Positions 1 through 12,479 of a DNA stretch of 64,000 nucleotides are shown here, one piece after another (the first letter of the stretch is position 1; each line of letters opens with the position of its first letter). The notes under the pieces were generated by a model. It had not been told where the DNA came from. It worked only from the letters and a program-made list of their open reading frames with translations, and did not search any database. This stretch comes from Plectrocnemia conspersa (taxonomy: Eukaryota; Arthropoda; Insecta; Trichoptera; Polycentropodidae). The stretch lies in assembly GCA_009617715.1 (NCBI GenBank), contig VTFK01000050.1:1-64000 (forward strand), read 5' to 3'. A program made the translations under genes and the position numbers.

Positions 1-1020
1 CGTTCAGTTACGTATTGCTCTGTAAATTCAGTTTTTATGCCAAAATTTTGTTGCACTTTGCGAAATCAGAAATTTTTATTCATTTTGTATTCATTTTTGA
101 AATTTAACAATAAATATATTTCATACCTTTTCAGTGTTGCGGCGGCATCAATATAGGGTTAATTTATTTTCCGACATGGCACAACTAATAAATTATCGTT
201 AAAGCCGGATTTTAACAACGGCAACCCCAAATTCTGAAAATTTCAACACCCTGCCGCGAGGCTTTTTTTTAAAATATGCATAAAAATCTTGGAATTAAAA
301 AAAATGACACTTTTGAAGGTGAGGTTTAAAATTATTCAATCAACCACTGTATTTTGGGAGCTATCAATTCAAAATTTATGATATTAGGTAATATTTTTTT
401 ATATATGAATTCTTACAGAAAAGTTGCACGGTGATGCAATAGAAATCTTATAAACCCTAAAAATCTAATATATTTAATTTTTAGGAATCATCTCAGTACG
501 ATTATATTATTCAGGTTGGAAAAATTAATAATGTAAGGGAGAGAATAGTGTAAGGATAATAACTTTGCAGCACTGGATTCGATTTCTTTAGCAAAACAGA
601 ATTTGATTAACTTGGAGAATAACAATCGCAATTTTTAATTCTTTTAAGCTCTAATAAACTTCAAGAAGTTTATCATATGCACATTGTTTTTATTATTGTC
701 TGTTTCACTAAAAGCTTGGTACATTACAGCGATACAAATAATTGAAAGAATATACTGCAAATTACAATATTATAATAGTCAGTTGTTTGTGTTCATCGTA
801 TGTGCATGTGTCTGCCGTGCAATTAGCCAAGATTGTGGTAACCAACCCCTTTGGAGGTGAAAACCGGCAGATATTTGCGCGTAAGTAGCACAATTTAATA
901 AATAGTATAAATAGATTGATTAATATAATATATAAATGGTATAAGATAGAAATAATTAGTATTGTTACATAAAAAAAATGGCCGATAGCGGCGTGATATA
1001 GGGCGTAATTACATGAAAAC
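1..1020. other. AT-rich stretch without a recognisable gene
   Basis: No long open frame and no recognised transposon end was seen. A short coding-like stretch around 815-888 stays open for about two dozen codons and ends in a GTAAGT donor-like motif, but it has no recognisable homology and was not called. Confidence 0.4.
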
Positions 1021-1024
1021 AGAA

Positions 1025-1690
1025 TAAAAGAAATGGATGAATTAAAACAAAATTTAATGAATTATTATCAAATGGTAATATATTATCAAAAGAGAGAAAA
1101 AACATTATAAATAATACATTTGATATAATGTATAAACATTTATTAGATGTATTAAAACCAAATAGGGATGATGAAAATAATAACTCAATAATTGAGTTAT
1201 TAAATGAAGTTAGAAAAGATATCAATAATACAAAGGATAAACTACATTTAAATAGCAATATTATTAAAAATAAAAGGCAAAAAAAACATTATTCGGAAAT
1301 CGTAAAAGGGGAAAAGATATTGCGATAATTATACCTAAAATTTGCAAAAATATAGAGCAGACAAAAAAATTGCAAAAATTTAATTAAACCAACAGAATTA
1401 GAAGTTGGAATACAAAATATAAGACCAATAAACAAAGGAGGTATAATAATTACATGTGATAGTAAAGAAGATGCATCGAAAATTACGACAGATGCAGTAA
1501 AAAAAACTAGGAGGAGATAAATATAATATAAAAGTAGGAAATTTAAAAGAAACCAAAAAATAAAAATAATTGGAATTTCTGAAGAATAAAAAAATATGAT
1601 CAACTAAAAAAAGTGTATAATGAAACAAAAAACACGTGTGTAGAAGAAAAACAAATGTTATTTAGAAGTAAAAACATATTAAAATTATAT
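1025..1690 (+). pseudogene. Decayed LINE (Jockey/R1-like) ORF1 (gag-like) fragment
   Basis: Broken frames on the plus strand together resemble the ORF1 protein of insect non-LTR retrotransposons. A Lys/Asn-rich, probably coiled-coil N-terminal part (from about 1034) is followed near 1380-1570 by the pattern 'IKPTELEVGIQNIR', then 'GGIIITCDSKEDASKI', then 'KLGGDKYNIKVGNLKETKK' and 'IKIIGISEE'. That order (Gly-Gly, hydrophobic run, Cys, Ser-x-Glu-Asp) is typical of the RNA-binding ORF1 domain of Jockey/R1-type elements. Several frameshifts and stops separate the pieces, so it is not functional. No matching reverse transcriptase follows directly, so the copy is truncated. Assignment to a named clade is an inference. 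Confidence 0.6.
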
Positions 1691-1699
1691 AACAATATA

Positions 1700-2679
1700 G
1701 CATCATAGTGAATGTCTAGCCTTGCGAAACGTTTTTATACAGTGAGCAAACTTTCTTTTAATTACAGGCTCTGCAAAGCAGAATCGCGGAAGCTAATTAT
1801 TGCTACTGATAAGGTAGTTAACTAGCTTAATTCAAACCGAGATAAGAACTTGAACGACTTCTGCGTTAAGACCAATAAACATGATTTTTTTACGTTTTGT
1901 ATTTGAAGCAAATATTTTTAATATAGGTACAAGATTCAAGCAAAAATACTATAATACAATCTAGGCAGACATGATAAAAAATAAAACGTAAGAAATAATA
2001 TAAAATAAGTATATAGAATTAAAATATTTATTTGCATGGTTGTCTGTGTTATTTACAAAATTAATAAAATATTTAACTGTGTTATTTACAAAATTTATTG
2101 TAAACCATTCAATTTTAATTATATCAACGCGTTTTTATATAAGCGTGCTATTTTTATAATTAGAATATTTTGGCATTAAGGCGCAACAAGTGTCGTTTTC
2201 TGTCGACACTTATTTTTTCCTTATTAATGGTAAGAGTTACACATAACTAAGATTGACGAATTATGACTCTTAATAAAAATTGCCTAAATAATATAAAAAA
2301 TATGTATATATTATATATAATTTAATACAAATAACACTCATATTTTTATAAATTTGCCAATATATTTTAATCTGCGAGATTAAAGTCATCTAAGAAAACT
2401 TAATCTGTAATGATCGATCAGAATTACAATTATATAAAAATCTATAATTTTAATCCAACAGACACACGGTGTCTTAGGTATTGTTTTTCAGTTATTAGTC
2501 ACTGACTTACCACAGGTCTATGTTCATTGTCAGACATTTTTTCAGTAGAAGTTATACATCAGAGATGTGCTTTCAGTGTTTTCAGAAGAGGGGCAAAAGT
2601 TGGCTAGTTACAGATACTTTTTTTAATATTCCGATTTCACTAAGATTTATAGATTTAAATTATATTTTATCAGATATCA
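1700..2679. other. AT-rich intergenic stretch
   Basis: Nothing gene-like was recognised. There is a small perfect 8-bp stem (2188-2195 with 2204-2211) around a TTTTCTGT loop, too short to assign a function. Confidence 0.4.
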
Positions 2680-5600
2680 ATTTTTCTGGTCAAATTTAAT
2701 AAGGTCCTTAATCCACGTCAAAAGCAAAAAAAATAGGCTATCACCGTCGTAGTGGAAACGCTCTTATCTAACAATATTACGACTTAAGATAATTAAGAAT
2801 CGATTAAAGCAAATTTTGTTTAAACCAAATTTTGACTAATAGGAGAACGCAAAAAACAATTATCTCTTCTCAGAAGTCAAAAATTCACGTCAAAGGCAGT
2901 AAACTAGTGCTGACGCCGTTGCAGTGGAAACACTCATTTATCTAGCGTTCAATATAATTAAACACCTAAATATTGTTTAATTATATTTACGCTAGTAGAA
3001 ATACATATTCACTAGGGAAAAGGAATTTGGACTTCACTAGTGAAAATATAACTTCACTAAAAAATACACATATATTGTGTAAATAAATAATAATTAGTAT
3101 TCAAATGTACATATATATTACTACGTATGGAAAAGTTAAAATTATTTAATTTTTTAGTATATTCTGGATAAATTAAATTTACACTGGTAAAAATATATTT
3201 TGATATAATATCACTGAAATGACATATTTAATTTTCACGTGCCCATGCTATTCCACTTTGTCAGAAAATTTTGCAAAAGAGATATGTGTGAGTATATCGG
3301 ACGGTGAGTATATCCCCTTTTATCTCGCACGCATTTGCTTGTACGTGTGTGAGCGAGATGCGTGTGACAGAGTGAGAGCTAGGGTAAGGTGCCTTACGCT
3401 TTGACTCGCTCTGACGCACGCATCAGACGGCGTTTCAATCGTGCGTAAGTATATGTTTGCCTGTTTGCTTTTATAGCGATGGCCGAAAGATATAATGATT
3501 TTGATGAATTGGATCTCGAATTTAAAGGTGTAGAATTTCTCTCGGATATTAATATTACGAAGCAAGTGCTTTTCACGTTTACATTTGAAATTAATATTTA
3601 TTATAAAAGCAGTAATAACAAATTTTCATTATTTTTAGTTCATATTAAATGTGTCAGATTACCGAAAAATCTCATTAAGGACTTGCCGTCATTGCGGTCT
3701 TAGTAAAACATTATGAAAAAAATTATATTTTCTGGAATATTTAAACTATGTAAATATCTGTTAAAAAGTAACTTAAGGATAGGAGCCGATGGCCTTAGCG
3801 TCAATATTAAGACAATGTTAGTTATTTGCTAAATGCAAAGTAAGATTAGAAATCTTAACTGGTTCTGTCTCGAGACAATAAACGTAACGATTATACCAAA
3901 CGGCGTCTGTATCGCTAAAGTAGGAATATGTTCTCATCTTGGAAGTGTGCCTTAGGGATACCGAATAAAAATTCATAGGTTATTAAGTGCTTTGAATCGC
4001 TTCTTTCGTTTAACCGCTTCGCGTTTATATTTATGGTGGAATAGAGTTAAGAATAAAATGTATGTGTATGTGAGAATGATTTGGGTAATCGTTTGAGCGT
4101 AACTTTATGTGAAATTGTCGCGAAAAATTGAGATTGATATTTTGCCGTTATACGGTATTTAGTAATTGAGTTAAAGGGGATAGACAATTTTTACATATTA
4201 TTTCTAAACTCAGCTCAGTCTATTGCCACGCGTCACGGTTAACTTTAATTGTGCCAGTAAAATATTTTGTTCTTCTCAGCGGTGCTTAAAATAAGTTAGA
4301 CGTGATCCCAGCGCCAAAGTGACTATGTTTAAAGGTCAGCGACGTCCTTACTATATTATACAACCCATACACTAATCACGGTCTAAGAACTTTACTTTCG
4401 GACGCCGTGTTACGGTCAAATTTAAACTGAAACACAAGCAAAACTTTGAATATATAGGTATATGTATATTGTTAGTAACTCTGATGTATTTATTTTGTTA
4501 CTGAGAACAAATACAAGCTCATTAACCCTTTACGCGCGGTATTATGCATCGGTTTATGGTCCTGTTATGCGGCTATTATTTTATTTCTGAGACAAGCGAT
4601 TTTTTTGTTCATTAAGAACTCATTTTAAAAACGATGAAATTTTGATAAATTATAATCAAACTTTTTTGATGGTAGTATAAATAATATGACACGATTAAAA
4701 GTATTAATGTTAGAAATATTTAGTGTATGAAATAGCACCATACATATAGAGTATAGACTCACACACGCAACACGTATCCAAACGCACCTGTGATTCTAAA
4801 TGCGTCATACGTGAATTTAATGATAACTTGATAGTCTAGTGAAATACTGAGATAAATCTATAATAATTTTTGTGCCATTTATCTATATTTTTTTTTTATA
4901 CAAATTATGTGCTTAGCTCTATTCTCTTCATTCATTTATTTAGGCAAAGTGATGTTTTTGGACGAAAATTAATGCTGTTGTCTGTTCTTTTTGGATTATA
5001 TTTATTTAGCATAACGACTATTTTTTCGAACAGATCGAGATTAAAACGCTGTCAATGGATATTTATTGATTCGGGTACATCGATACTTTATTTGTACTTG
5101 TATAGGCACTGATTGTCCTTTGTTTAGGTATATTTGAAACTGGCCTGTCTGTCAAAATATCTTGTGTGACGTCGGCGAGATGAATATACTTGTTCTGCAA
5201 TTAGCAAAAAAAGAATATTGATTAGGTTTAACTTATGTTTTTATTCGTTGAATAATATATTAAAATGATAAAACACCATAGACCTGAGAAATTAATTTAA
5301 AAAAAAAAAATTATCTTGTATATCACACTTTTTTATTAAATACAATATAAACATTAATTTCAAGACAAATAATATGTTAAAATTCATCAATTTAAATAAA
5401 GTACAAGTTTCTGGTTTTAAAACGTTTTAGAGTTGACAAGAATGTATTAAAAAATATAAAATTAGGCTAATAGTAAAAGAAAAATACATAAGTTATGTGT
5501 TTAAATTATTAAGCTTAAGACCAAAAAATTTGTACTACTAAAAGAAATTATGGCCATTGATTAACACGTGTACGGAAATAAATGTAAAACGCTTTTATTC

Positions 5601-6515
5601 ACCATTGAAATATTGTTAGGTGGTATTGATCGAAGGATCAACAACACCTTATATATTTATTATAGTATATTATGCCACGGCTAACGTTGATTTTCCGTGT
5701 CGGTTATGAAAGTGGATGTCAATTTGAAATTCTTTTATCTGTTTTACAAAATTTGGATAAGCGTTTCAACAAATCTTCTTAAAATTAACGAAAAATTGCC
5801 TCTTAATAATCTTCTTTGTTTTTTAATTTGGGTGAAGTTCAAAAAAATTTTGAAGACGCGTTGTCCATCTTCCCCAGTGATTGTGAATATAATGATATGT
5901 GCTAAAGTGATTATAATTCAAGTGTACGTGAATGATGAATTTATTTTCATCCAGTGATGGTGAGCGTAATATGCGGCAAATTAATAGACAAATAAATAAA
6001 CAAGGGTGTAAATTATAAAATAAAAAAGAAATAAAAAAGGATATAGTGTAATTAATACATAAGTGCTTAATTATAAAATAAAAATGTTCGTGCCAGTTGT
6101 ACGCAGAAAATGGACGCTGAAAATTAGGTGAGTGCAAATTATATTATATTATAAATGTATATTTTTTTAAATTGTTCATACAATGGTAATTATGATATAT
6201 ATTTTAAAGCAAATTTAAAAGATGGAGTAAAAAAGCATTTCCTGTTCATTGAAAATTATTTGCATATATCTTAATATGCCTTAATTGGACCCAAACAAAA
6301 TAATTCTCGAATTTTAAAATGTTGAAAAAAATTACAGATGAGATTCGAAATTTTTAGAAAAAATATCACTGAATTTTTCAACATCTTTAAAAAAGATGAC
6401 ATAAACTAAATCATAAATCAATTATCTGTGCTGAAATTAGAGACAAAACGAACTAGAAAAAATGAACAAACTTCTAAATGATTTACATATTTAAATCCGA
6501 ATTGTATTTTCAGAA
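2680..6515. repeat. Tandem duplication, copy 1 (~3.8 kb unit)
   Basis: The segment is repeated immediately downstream in the same orientation, offset by about 3.97 kb over most of its length. Matching landmarks include the GC-richer block at 3300-3470 (7270-7430), 'TTTACGCGCGGTATTATGC' near 4528 (near 8510) and the candidate first exon at 6110 (10087). The junction is near 6515, where sequence matching 2680-2715 restarts ('AAATTTAATAAGGTCCTT'). The left end (about 2716-3220) belongs to the composite dispersed repeat also found at 11.3, 24.3 and 50.1 kb. Copy 1 reads as ordinary sequence throughout. Confidence 0.9.
4944..5112 (+). CDS. Candidate single exon with a major-facilitator-like motif (tandem copy 1)
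   Basis: A pyrimidine-rich acceptor ending TTTATTTAG at 4943 is followed by an open frame beginning Q-S-D-V-F-G-R-K, then a hydrophobic run of about 20 residues ('LMLLSVLFGLYLFSITTIFS'), ending at a stop at 5110-5112. S-D-x-x-G-R-K followed by a membrane segment is the signature of the loop between helices 2 and 3 in major facilitator transporters. The second half (after 'FSNRSRL') is less convincing, and no other exon of a transporter was found nearby, so this may be a gene fragment. The duplicate at 8921 is frameshifted within the motif. Function is inferred from one motif only. Confidence 0.28.
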
Positions 6516-8920
6516 AAATTTTTCGGTAAATTTAATAAGGTCCTTTCATTTTTTCAAAAGGGGGGAAAAAAAAATTATAGTTAAAAAACCCTTTTTTTTA
6601 ACAATTTCATTTAAGATTTTTTAAAATTTAAAAAATTTTTTTTAAAAAAATTTTTTTTGGGCCAAAAAAATTTAACCCTTTTTCCCCAAAGTCAAAAGCA
6701 AAAAAATAGGCTACCCTTTGAGTGGAAACCTTTTTTATCAAACCAATATTTAAGATTTTTTAAATTTTAAGTTAGAAACATTTAAAGGGGAAAAATTTTG
6801 GGTTTAAAAAATTTTTACTATACAAAAAAAATTAAAACTTTTAGTTTTTTTAAAAATTAACTAAAAAGGGTTAACATCGGGAACCCTTTTAAAAATTGGA
6901 AAAATAATTTTTGCGTTCAATAAATTAAACACCTAAATATTGTTTAATTATTTTACGCAAAATAAAAACCCCCCCATATTCACTGGGGAAAAAGGGAATT
7001 TGGACTTCACTAGTGAAAATAAAATTTCACTAAAAATACACATATATTGTGAAAAATAAATAAAAATTAGTATTAAATGTACATATATTTACTACGTAGG
7101 GAAAAAGTTAAAATTTTTTAAATTTTTTTAGTATATTCTGGATAAATTAAATTTACACTGGAAAAAATATTTTTGATATAATATCACTGAAATGACATTT
7201 TTAAATTTTTTCACGTGCCCATGTATTCCATTTTGTCAAAAAATTTTGCAAAGAGATATGTGGGTATATCGGACGGTGGGGTATATCCCCTTTTATCTCG
7301 CACGCATTTGTTTTGTCGTTTTGTGAGGGGGGATGCGTGTGACAAGTGAGGCTAGGGTAAGGTGCCTTACGCTTTGACTCCTCGACGCACGCATCAGGGC
7401 CCTTTCAATCGTGCGTAAGTATTTTTGCCTGTTTTTTTTATAGCGATGGCCGAAAAATATAATATTTTTTGATGAATTGGGGTCTCCGATTTAAAAGGGG
7501 TAAAAAAATTTTTCTCGGATATTAATATTACGAAGCAAGTGCTTTTCCCTTTACATTTGAAATTAATTTAAATTTTAAAAGCAGTAATAACAAATTTTCA
7601 TTATTTTTTTTTGTTCATATTTAAAAGTGTCAGATTACCGAAAAAAACTCATTTTAAAGGGCTTGCCGTCATTGCGGTCTTAGTAAAACATTATGAAAAA
7701 AATTATTTTTTCTGGAATATTTAAACTATGTAAATATCTGTTAAAAAATAACTTAAGGATGGAGCCGATGGCCTTAGCGTCAATATTAAAAACAATGTTA
7801 GTTTTTGCTAAATGCAAAAGTAAAAATTTGAAATCTTAACTGGTTCCCGTTTGAGACAATAAACGTAACGATTACGCAAACGGCGTCTGTATCGCTAAAG
7901 TAGGAATATGTTCTCATCTTGGAAGTGTGCCTTAGGAGACCAAATAAAAAATTCATAGGTTATTAAGTACTTTGAATCCGCTTCTTTCGTTTAACCGCTT
8001 CGCGTTTATATTTATGGTGGAATAGAGTTAAGAATAAATGTATGTGTATGTGAGAATGATTTGGGTAATCGTTTGAGCGTAACCTTATGTGAAATTGTCG
8101 CGAAAAATTGAGATTGATATTTTTTTTGCCGTTATACGGTATTTAGTAATTGAGTTAAAGGGGATAGGGGTACACATATTATTTCCTAAACTCAGCTCAG
8201 TCTATTGCCACGTCACGGTTAACTTTAATTGTGCCAGTAAAATATTTTGTTCTTCTCCTTGGTGCTTAAAAAATAGGATTGGGCAGTCCCAGCGCCAAAG
8301 TGACTATGTTTAAAGGTCAGCGACGTCCTTACTATATTATACAACCCATACTAATCACGGTCTAAGAACTTTACTTTCGGACAGCGCCGTGTTACGGTCC
8401 ATTAAACTGAAACACAAGCAAAACTTTGAATATATAGGTATATGTATATTGTTAGTAACTCTGATGTATTTATTTTGTTACACTGAGAACAAATACAAAG
8501 CTCATTAACCCTTTACGCGCGGTATTATGCATCGGTTTATGGTCCTGTTATGCGGCTATTATTTTATTTCTGAGACAAGCGATTTTTTTGTTCATTAAGA
8601 ACTCATTTTAAAAACGATGAAATTTTGATAAATTATAATCAAACTTTTTTGATGGTAGTATAAATAATATGACACGATTAAAAGTATTAATGTTAGAAAT
8701 ATTTAGTGTATGAAATAGCACCATACATATAGAGTATAGACTCACACACGCACACGTATCCAAACGCACCTGTGATTCTAAATGCGTTATACGTGAATTT
8801 AATGATAACTTGATAGTCTAGTGAAATACTGAGATAAATCTATAATAATTTTTGTGCCATTTATCTATATTTTTTTATACAAATTATGTGCTTAGCTCTA
8901 TTCTCTTCTCATTTATTTAG

Positions 8921-9090
8921 GCAAAGTGATGTTTTGGACAAAAATTAATGCTGTTGTCTGTTCCTTTTGTGATTATATTTATTTAGCATAACGACTATTT
9001 TTCGAACAGATCGAGATTAAGCAACGCTGTCAATGGATATTTGTGATTCGGGTACATCGATACTTTATTTGTACTTGTATAGGCACTGAT
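8921..9090 (+). pseudogene. Frameshifted duplicate of the MFS-like exon (tandem copy 2)
   Basis: Same acceptor and sequence as 4944-5112, but one T is missing in the GTTTTTGG run and further single-base changes follow, so the SDVFGRK frame is lost. Given the sequence quality of copy 2, the break may be a consensus error rather than a real mutation. Confidence 0.3.
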
Positions 9091-10086
9091 TGTCCTTTGT
9101 TTAGGTATATTTGAAACTGGCCTGTCTGTCAAAATATCTTGTGTATGACGTCGGCGAGATGAATATACTTGTTCTGCAATTAGCAAAGAATATTGATTAG
9201 GTTTATAACTTAAGTTTTTATTCGTTGAATAATATATTAAAATGATAAAACACCATAGACCTGAGAAATTAATTAAAAAAAAAAAATTATCTTGTATATC
9301 ACACTTTTTTATTAAATACAATATAAACATTAATTTCAAGACAAATAATATGTTAAAATTCATCAATTTAAATAAAGTACAAGTTTCTGGTTCTAAAACG
9401 TTTTAGAGTTGACAAGAATGTATTAAAAAATATAAAATTAGGCTAATAGTAAAAGAAAAATACATAAGTTATGTGTTTAAATAATTAAGCTTAAGACCAA
9501 AAAATTTGTACTACTAAAAGAAATTATGGCCATTGATTAAACAATGCGCATTGAAATAAATAAAAAACTACATTTTTTCTTTATTCAATTGTTTTTCGAA
9601 ATATTCGTTAAGTGTTAGGTATTGATCGGCGCGATCAACACCTTTTATATATTTATTATAGTATATTATACATTTAAGGTCAGTCGTTCTGATTTTTTCC
9701 CGTGTCGGTTATGAAAAGTAGATGTCATTCTGAAATCTCTTTTTATCTGTTTTACAAATTTGGATAAGCGTTTCACCTTTTCTGGCATCTCTCTTCAATC
9801 GAAAATTGCTCTCCTCTTAATAATCTTTTGTTTTTAATTTAAAAAAAATCGAAACAAAATTTTGAAGACGCGTTGTCCATCTCCCCCAGTGATTGAAAAT
9901 TCAAGTGTACGCAAATGATGAATTTATTTTCATCCAGTGATGGTGAGCGTAATAGTAATAGAAGCAAATTAATATTAAAATAAATAAAAAAAGTGTAAAT
10001 TATAAAAATAAATATAAAGAAGGATATAGTGTAGTGTATAAGTGAAATTATAAAATAAATGTGTTCGTGACAGTTGTACGCAGAAA

Positions 10087-10105
10087 ATGGACGCCGAAAA
10101 ATTTG
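10087..10105 (+). CDS. Candidate first coding exon (MDAEKF..., 5' splice donor)
   Basis: An ATG followed by GAC GCC GAA AAA TTT G runs directly into a consensus donor (GTGAGT at 10106). It is preceded by about 200 bases that look like a leader, with few ATGs and dense short A/T runs. This layout fits a short first exon of a plus-strand gene. The matching site in copy 1 (6110-6127) keeps the ATG and the donor but reads a stop (TAG) just before the donor, owing to a small change in the A/T run. No downstream exon could be tied to it, so the gene is unidentified. Confidence 0.25.
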
Positions 10106-10510
10106 GTGAGTGCAAATTATATTATATTATAAATGTATATTTTTTTTAATTGTTCATACAATGGTAATTATGATAAGCGCGATAATAACTTATATATTTT
10201 AAAGCAAATTTAAAAGATGGAGTATTAAAGCATTTCCCGTTCATTGAAAATTATTTGCATATATCTTAATATGCCTTAATTGGACTCAAACAAAATAATT
10301 CTCGAATTTTAAAATGTTGAAAAAATTACAGATGAGATTTGAAAATTTTAGAAAAATATCACACCGATTTTTTCAAAATCTTTTTAGAAAGATATTGACA
10401 TAGACTAAATCGCAAATCAATTATCTACAATATTTTAAGTAGAACAGAACAAACTAGAAATAAAAATGAACAAACTTCTAAATGATTTATATTTAAAGTC
10501 CAAAGATTGT

Positions 10511-11270
10511 ATTTGGAAATAACGTTTTTTTGTATTAAAGTCTTGTTTTAGTTCTACGTATTTAGCTAAAACCGCATTTTCTGAAATGCGCATTAAAAAA
10601 TCGAATGTACAAAATTCTTTAAGTAATGAAAATCTTTACTATTTTTTATGATTATTTATTTCATTGTATAATCCTGAATTTTAGAATATTGCCAAATCTG
10701 GACAGTATCAATAATAATATTTTATTTATTGTATTATTTACTATGTTCCTATTTATTTATAATATGATAATATTTTAAATAGTAATTTCATATCTGTAAG
10801 CGTTTATAAAAGATTATTCTTTCCATATTTAATACTGATATATCGTGATTATTTTTGTAGAAAGAAGTAGAATAAAAATACATAGCTACTATAAAAAAAA
10901 TATTTTGTAAGAATCAATACATTTTTTTGCCACCTATACTTTTTTAATTAAAATTTTTCAAAACAGTTACAATTTTTTTTTAGTTATTTTAAACAATAGG
11001 CAAATAAGACTAGTGATTGTTATTTGCTGAGATATTAAAAATAATCGTGAATAAATTAGCACCTGATAGTCATTAATAAATTAATCAAAAAAAATTGACT
11101 TACTCTTCTAGCGTAAAATTCAAAGGAATGGGATAATGCTTTACTTTAAATTTATATTTTGCTTTATTTTACTATAAATTATATAATAAGTTCAATAGCT
11201 TCTTCGAGCTTATATAAGCAACTATATCTCTCTTGTTTTGTTACAAAACATGCAGTTTTACAAGCCTCAA
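10511..11270. other. AT-rich intergenic stretch
   Basis: No gene, known repeat or regulatory pattern was recognised here. Confidence 0.4.
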
Positions 11271-11275
11271 ATGGC

Positions 11276-12470
11276 ATCAGGGCCGTCGAGAGCGAACCCG
11301 GGACATGGGAAAAACAATGATTCCGGGCCTCATGACAAAAATGGAATTATATATTTTTTATCATCCTAATATAATTTCTCAAATAATGAATAATAGGTAC
11401 CAGTTAAACTTTTATATGTTACAAATAAATATAAAAATTAGCCACCGTTGCGACATATTTTCTGAAATAATATTTTATGCAAAATATTTTAATTATGCAT
11501 TAAATTTTTTTTTAAAATATCTACCTCATAATATTTATCTGATAATTAGTCCTGTTTTCTTTGCTGCTCAGTGTTGCCATATAGTAAATTTCCAAAAGTA
11601 ATAAAATCGTGCCATCGCGGTAAAAACGCTCGATTATGAAACGTTTATAATAAAGAACATTTAAACCGAATTTTGTCCAATAGGAAAGCGCAAAACAATG
11701 TTTCTTTCTTAGAAGTCAAAAATCCACGTCAAAAGCAAAAAAATCGTGCTGTCGCCATCGCATTTTTTATAATAATAATATGATTTTCAAGTAGTGAAAG
11801 TTAAATAAAGTAAACCAAATCTTTATTTTGATCAATAAAAGGGCGAAAAAAAAATTCCTGGCCCTTAAAAATTCACCTCAAAAGCAATAAAATCATACCG
11901 TTTCATCGTAATGTGAGCGCTAAGATATCTATCGCTCATACTACTTTTATAATAATATTACAAATTAAATGAGGTACATCTGAACCAAATTTTACTCAAT
12001 AGGAGAGCGCAAAAACAATTATCACTTCTCAGAAGTCGCGACGGCGCCGACATGATTTTATTGCTTTTGACGTGAATTTTTGGCTTCTGAGAAGTGATAA
12101 TTGTTTTTGCGCTCTCCTATTGCCCAAAATTCGGTTTGAATATACTTTGATTAGCTTTCTATATTAGAAGTTCATATTAATATTGATAGCTATCATATTT
12201 TTAAAACATAATGTAATATCGAAATGCAGATAAAATATGGAGCAATATGTGAGAAGCGATATTTGTCTGTATATTCTTTCACTTTTTTTTCCATGAGAGA
12301 TGAGTTGGCTTAGTTTGTAGATTTGACCTAATAAAAGTCTTAAAAGTATAATTAGTTTGAGAACTTTCATTGGGTTAGGTTTGGGTTTGAACAGCAAATG
12401 GTCGTTTCGTAGTTGTCATATTGAGTTTTATAGACATTTTAATCATATCAGTTAAATTATATTTTTGCTA
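11276..12470. repeat. Composite dispersed repeat, copy B
   Basis: Starts around 'GGGCCGTCGAGAGCGAACCC' and matches 50085-51080 block for block. A left block (about 11276-11600) is followed by direct iterations of a module containing 'CACGTCAAAAGCAATAAAATC' (module landmarks near 11605, 11743 and 11891, about 140-148 bases apart). Next comes an inverted repeat (11997-12122), then a right block with 'GCAAATGG-CGTTTCG' and 'GGTTAGGTTTGG' up to about 12460. There is no coding potential. It is probably a non-autonomous DNA element family, but I could not identify ends or a target duplication, so the class is open. Confidence 0.75.
11997..12122. repeat. Perfect 39-bp inverted repeat within copy B
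   Basis: Bases 11997-12035 are the exact reverse complement of 12084-12122 (left arm begins CAATAGGAGAGCGC and ends TTCTCAGAAG), separated by a 48-base spacer. The perfect match in an otherwise diverged repeat suggests recent origin or homogenisation of the arms. Confidence 0.85.
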
Positions 12471-12479
12471 TGATTCTTT

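Larger units (their letters stand above)
6516..10510. repeat. Tandem duplication, copy 2 (partly corrupted)
   Basis: This is the second copy of the 2680-6515 unit. From about 8.3 kb onward it is nearly identical to copy 1 apart from small indels. From 6540 to about 7700 it carries many homopolymer expansions and low-complexity strings made of short A, T, G and C runs. About 137 extra bases sit between 6540 and 6690, after which alignment resumes at 'AAAAGCAAAAAAATAGGCTA'. Divergence is greatest beside the junction and fades away from it. That pattern suggests an unpolished assembly junction rather than natural divergence. Confidence 0.85.

Noticed and set aside
815..888. Possible short exon ending in a GTAAGT donor
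   Set aside because: About two dozen codons with no homology and no partner exon; equally likely by chance.
3479..3703. Plus-strand frame starting MAERYNDFDELD
   Set aside because: No family recognised, the matching frame in copy 2 is broken, and the only nearby donor-acceptor pair would make a 34-base intron, too short.
8995..9366. Minus-strand 123-codon frame in tandem copy 2
   Set aside because: Not open in copy 1, low-complexity AT-driven residues, and no family.
12360..12380. Telomeric TTAGG repeat
   Set aside because: Only one or two units (GGTTAGG) inside copies of the dispersed repeat (also near 24650 and 50980); not an array.
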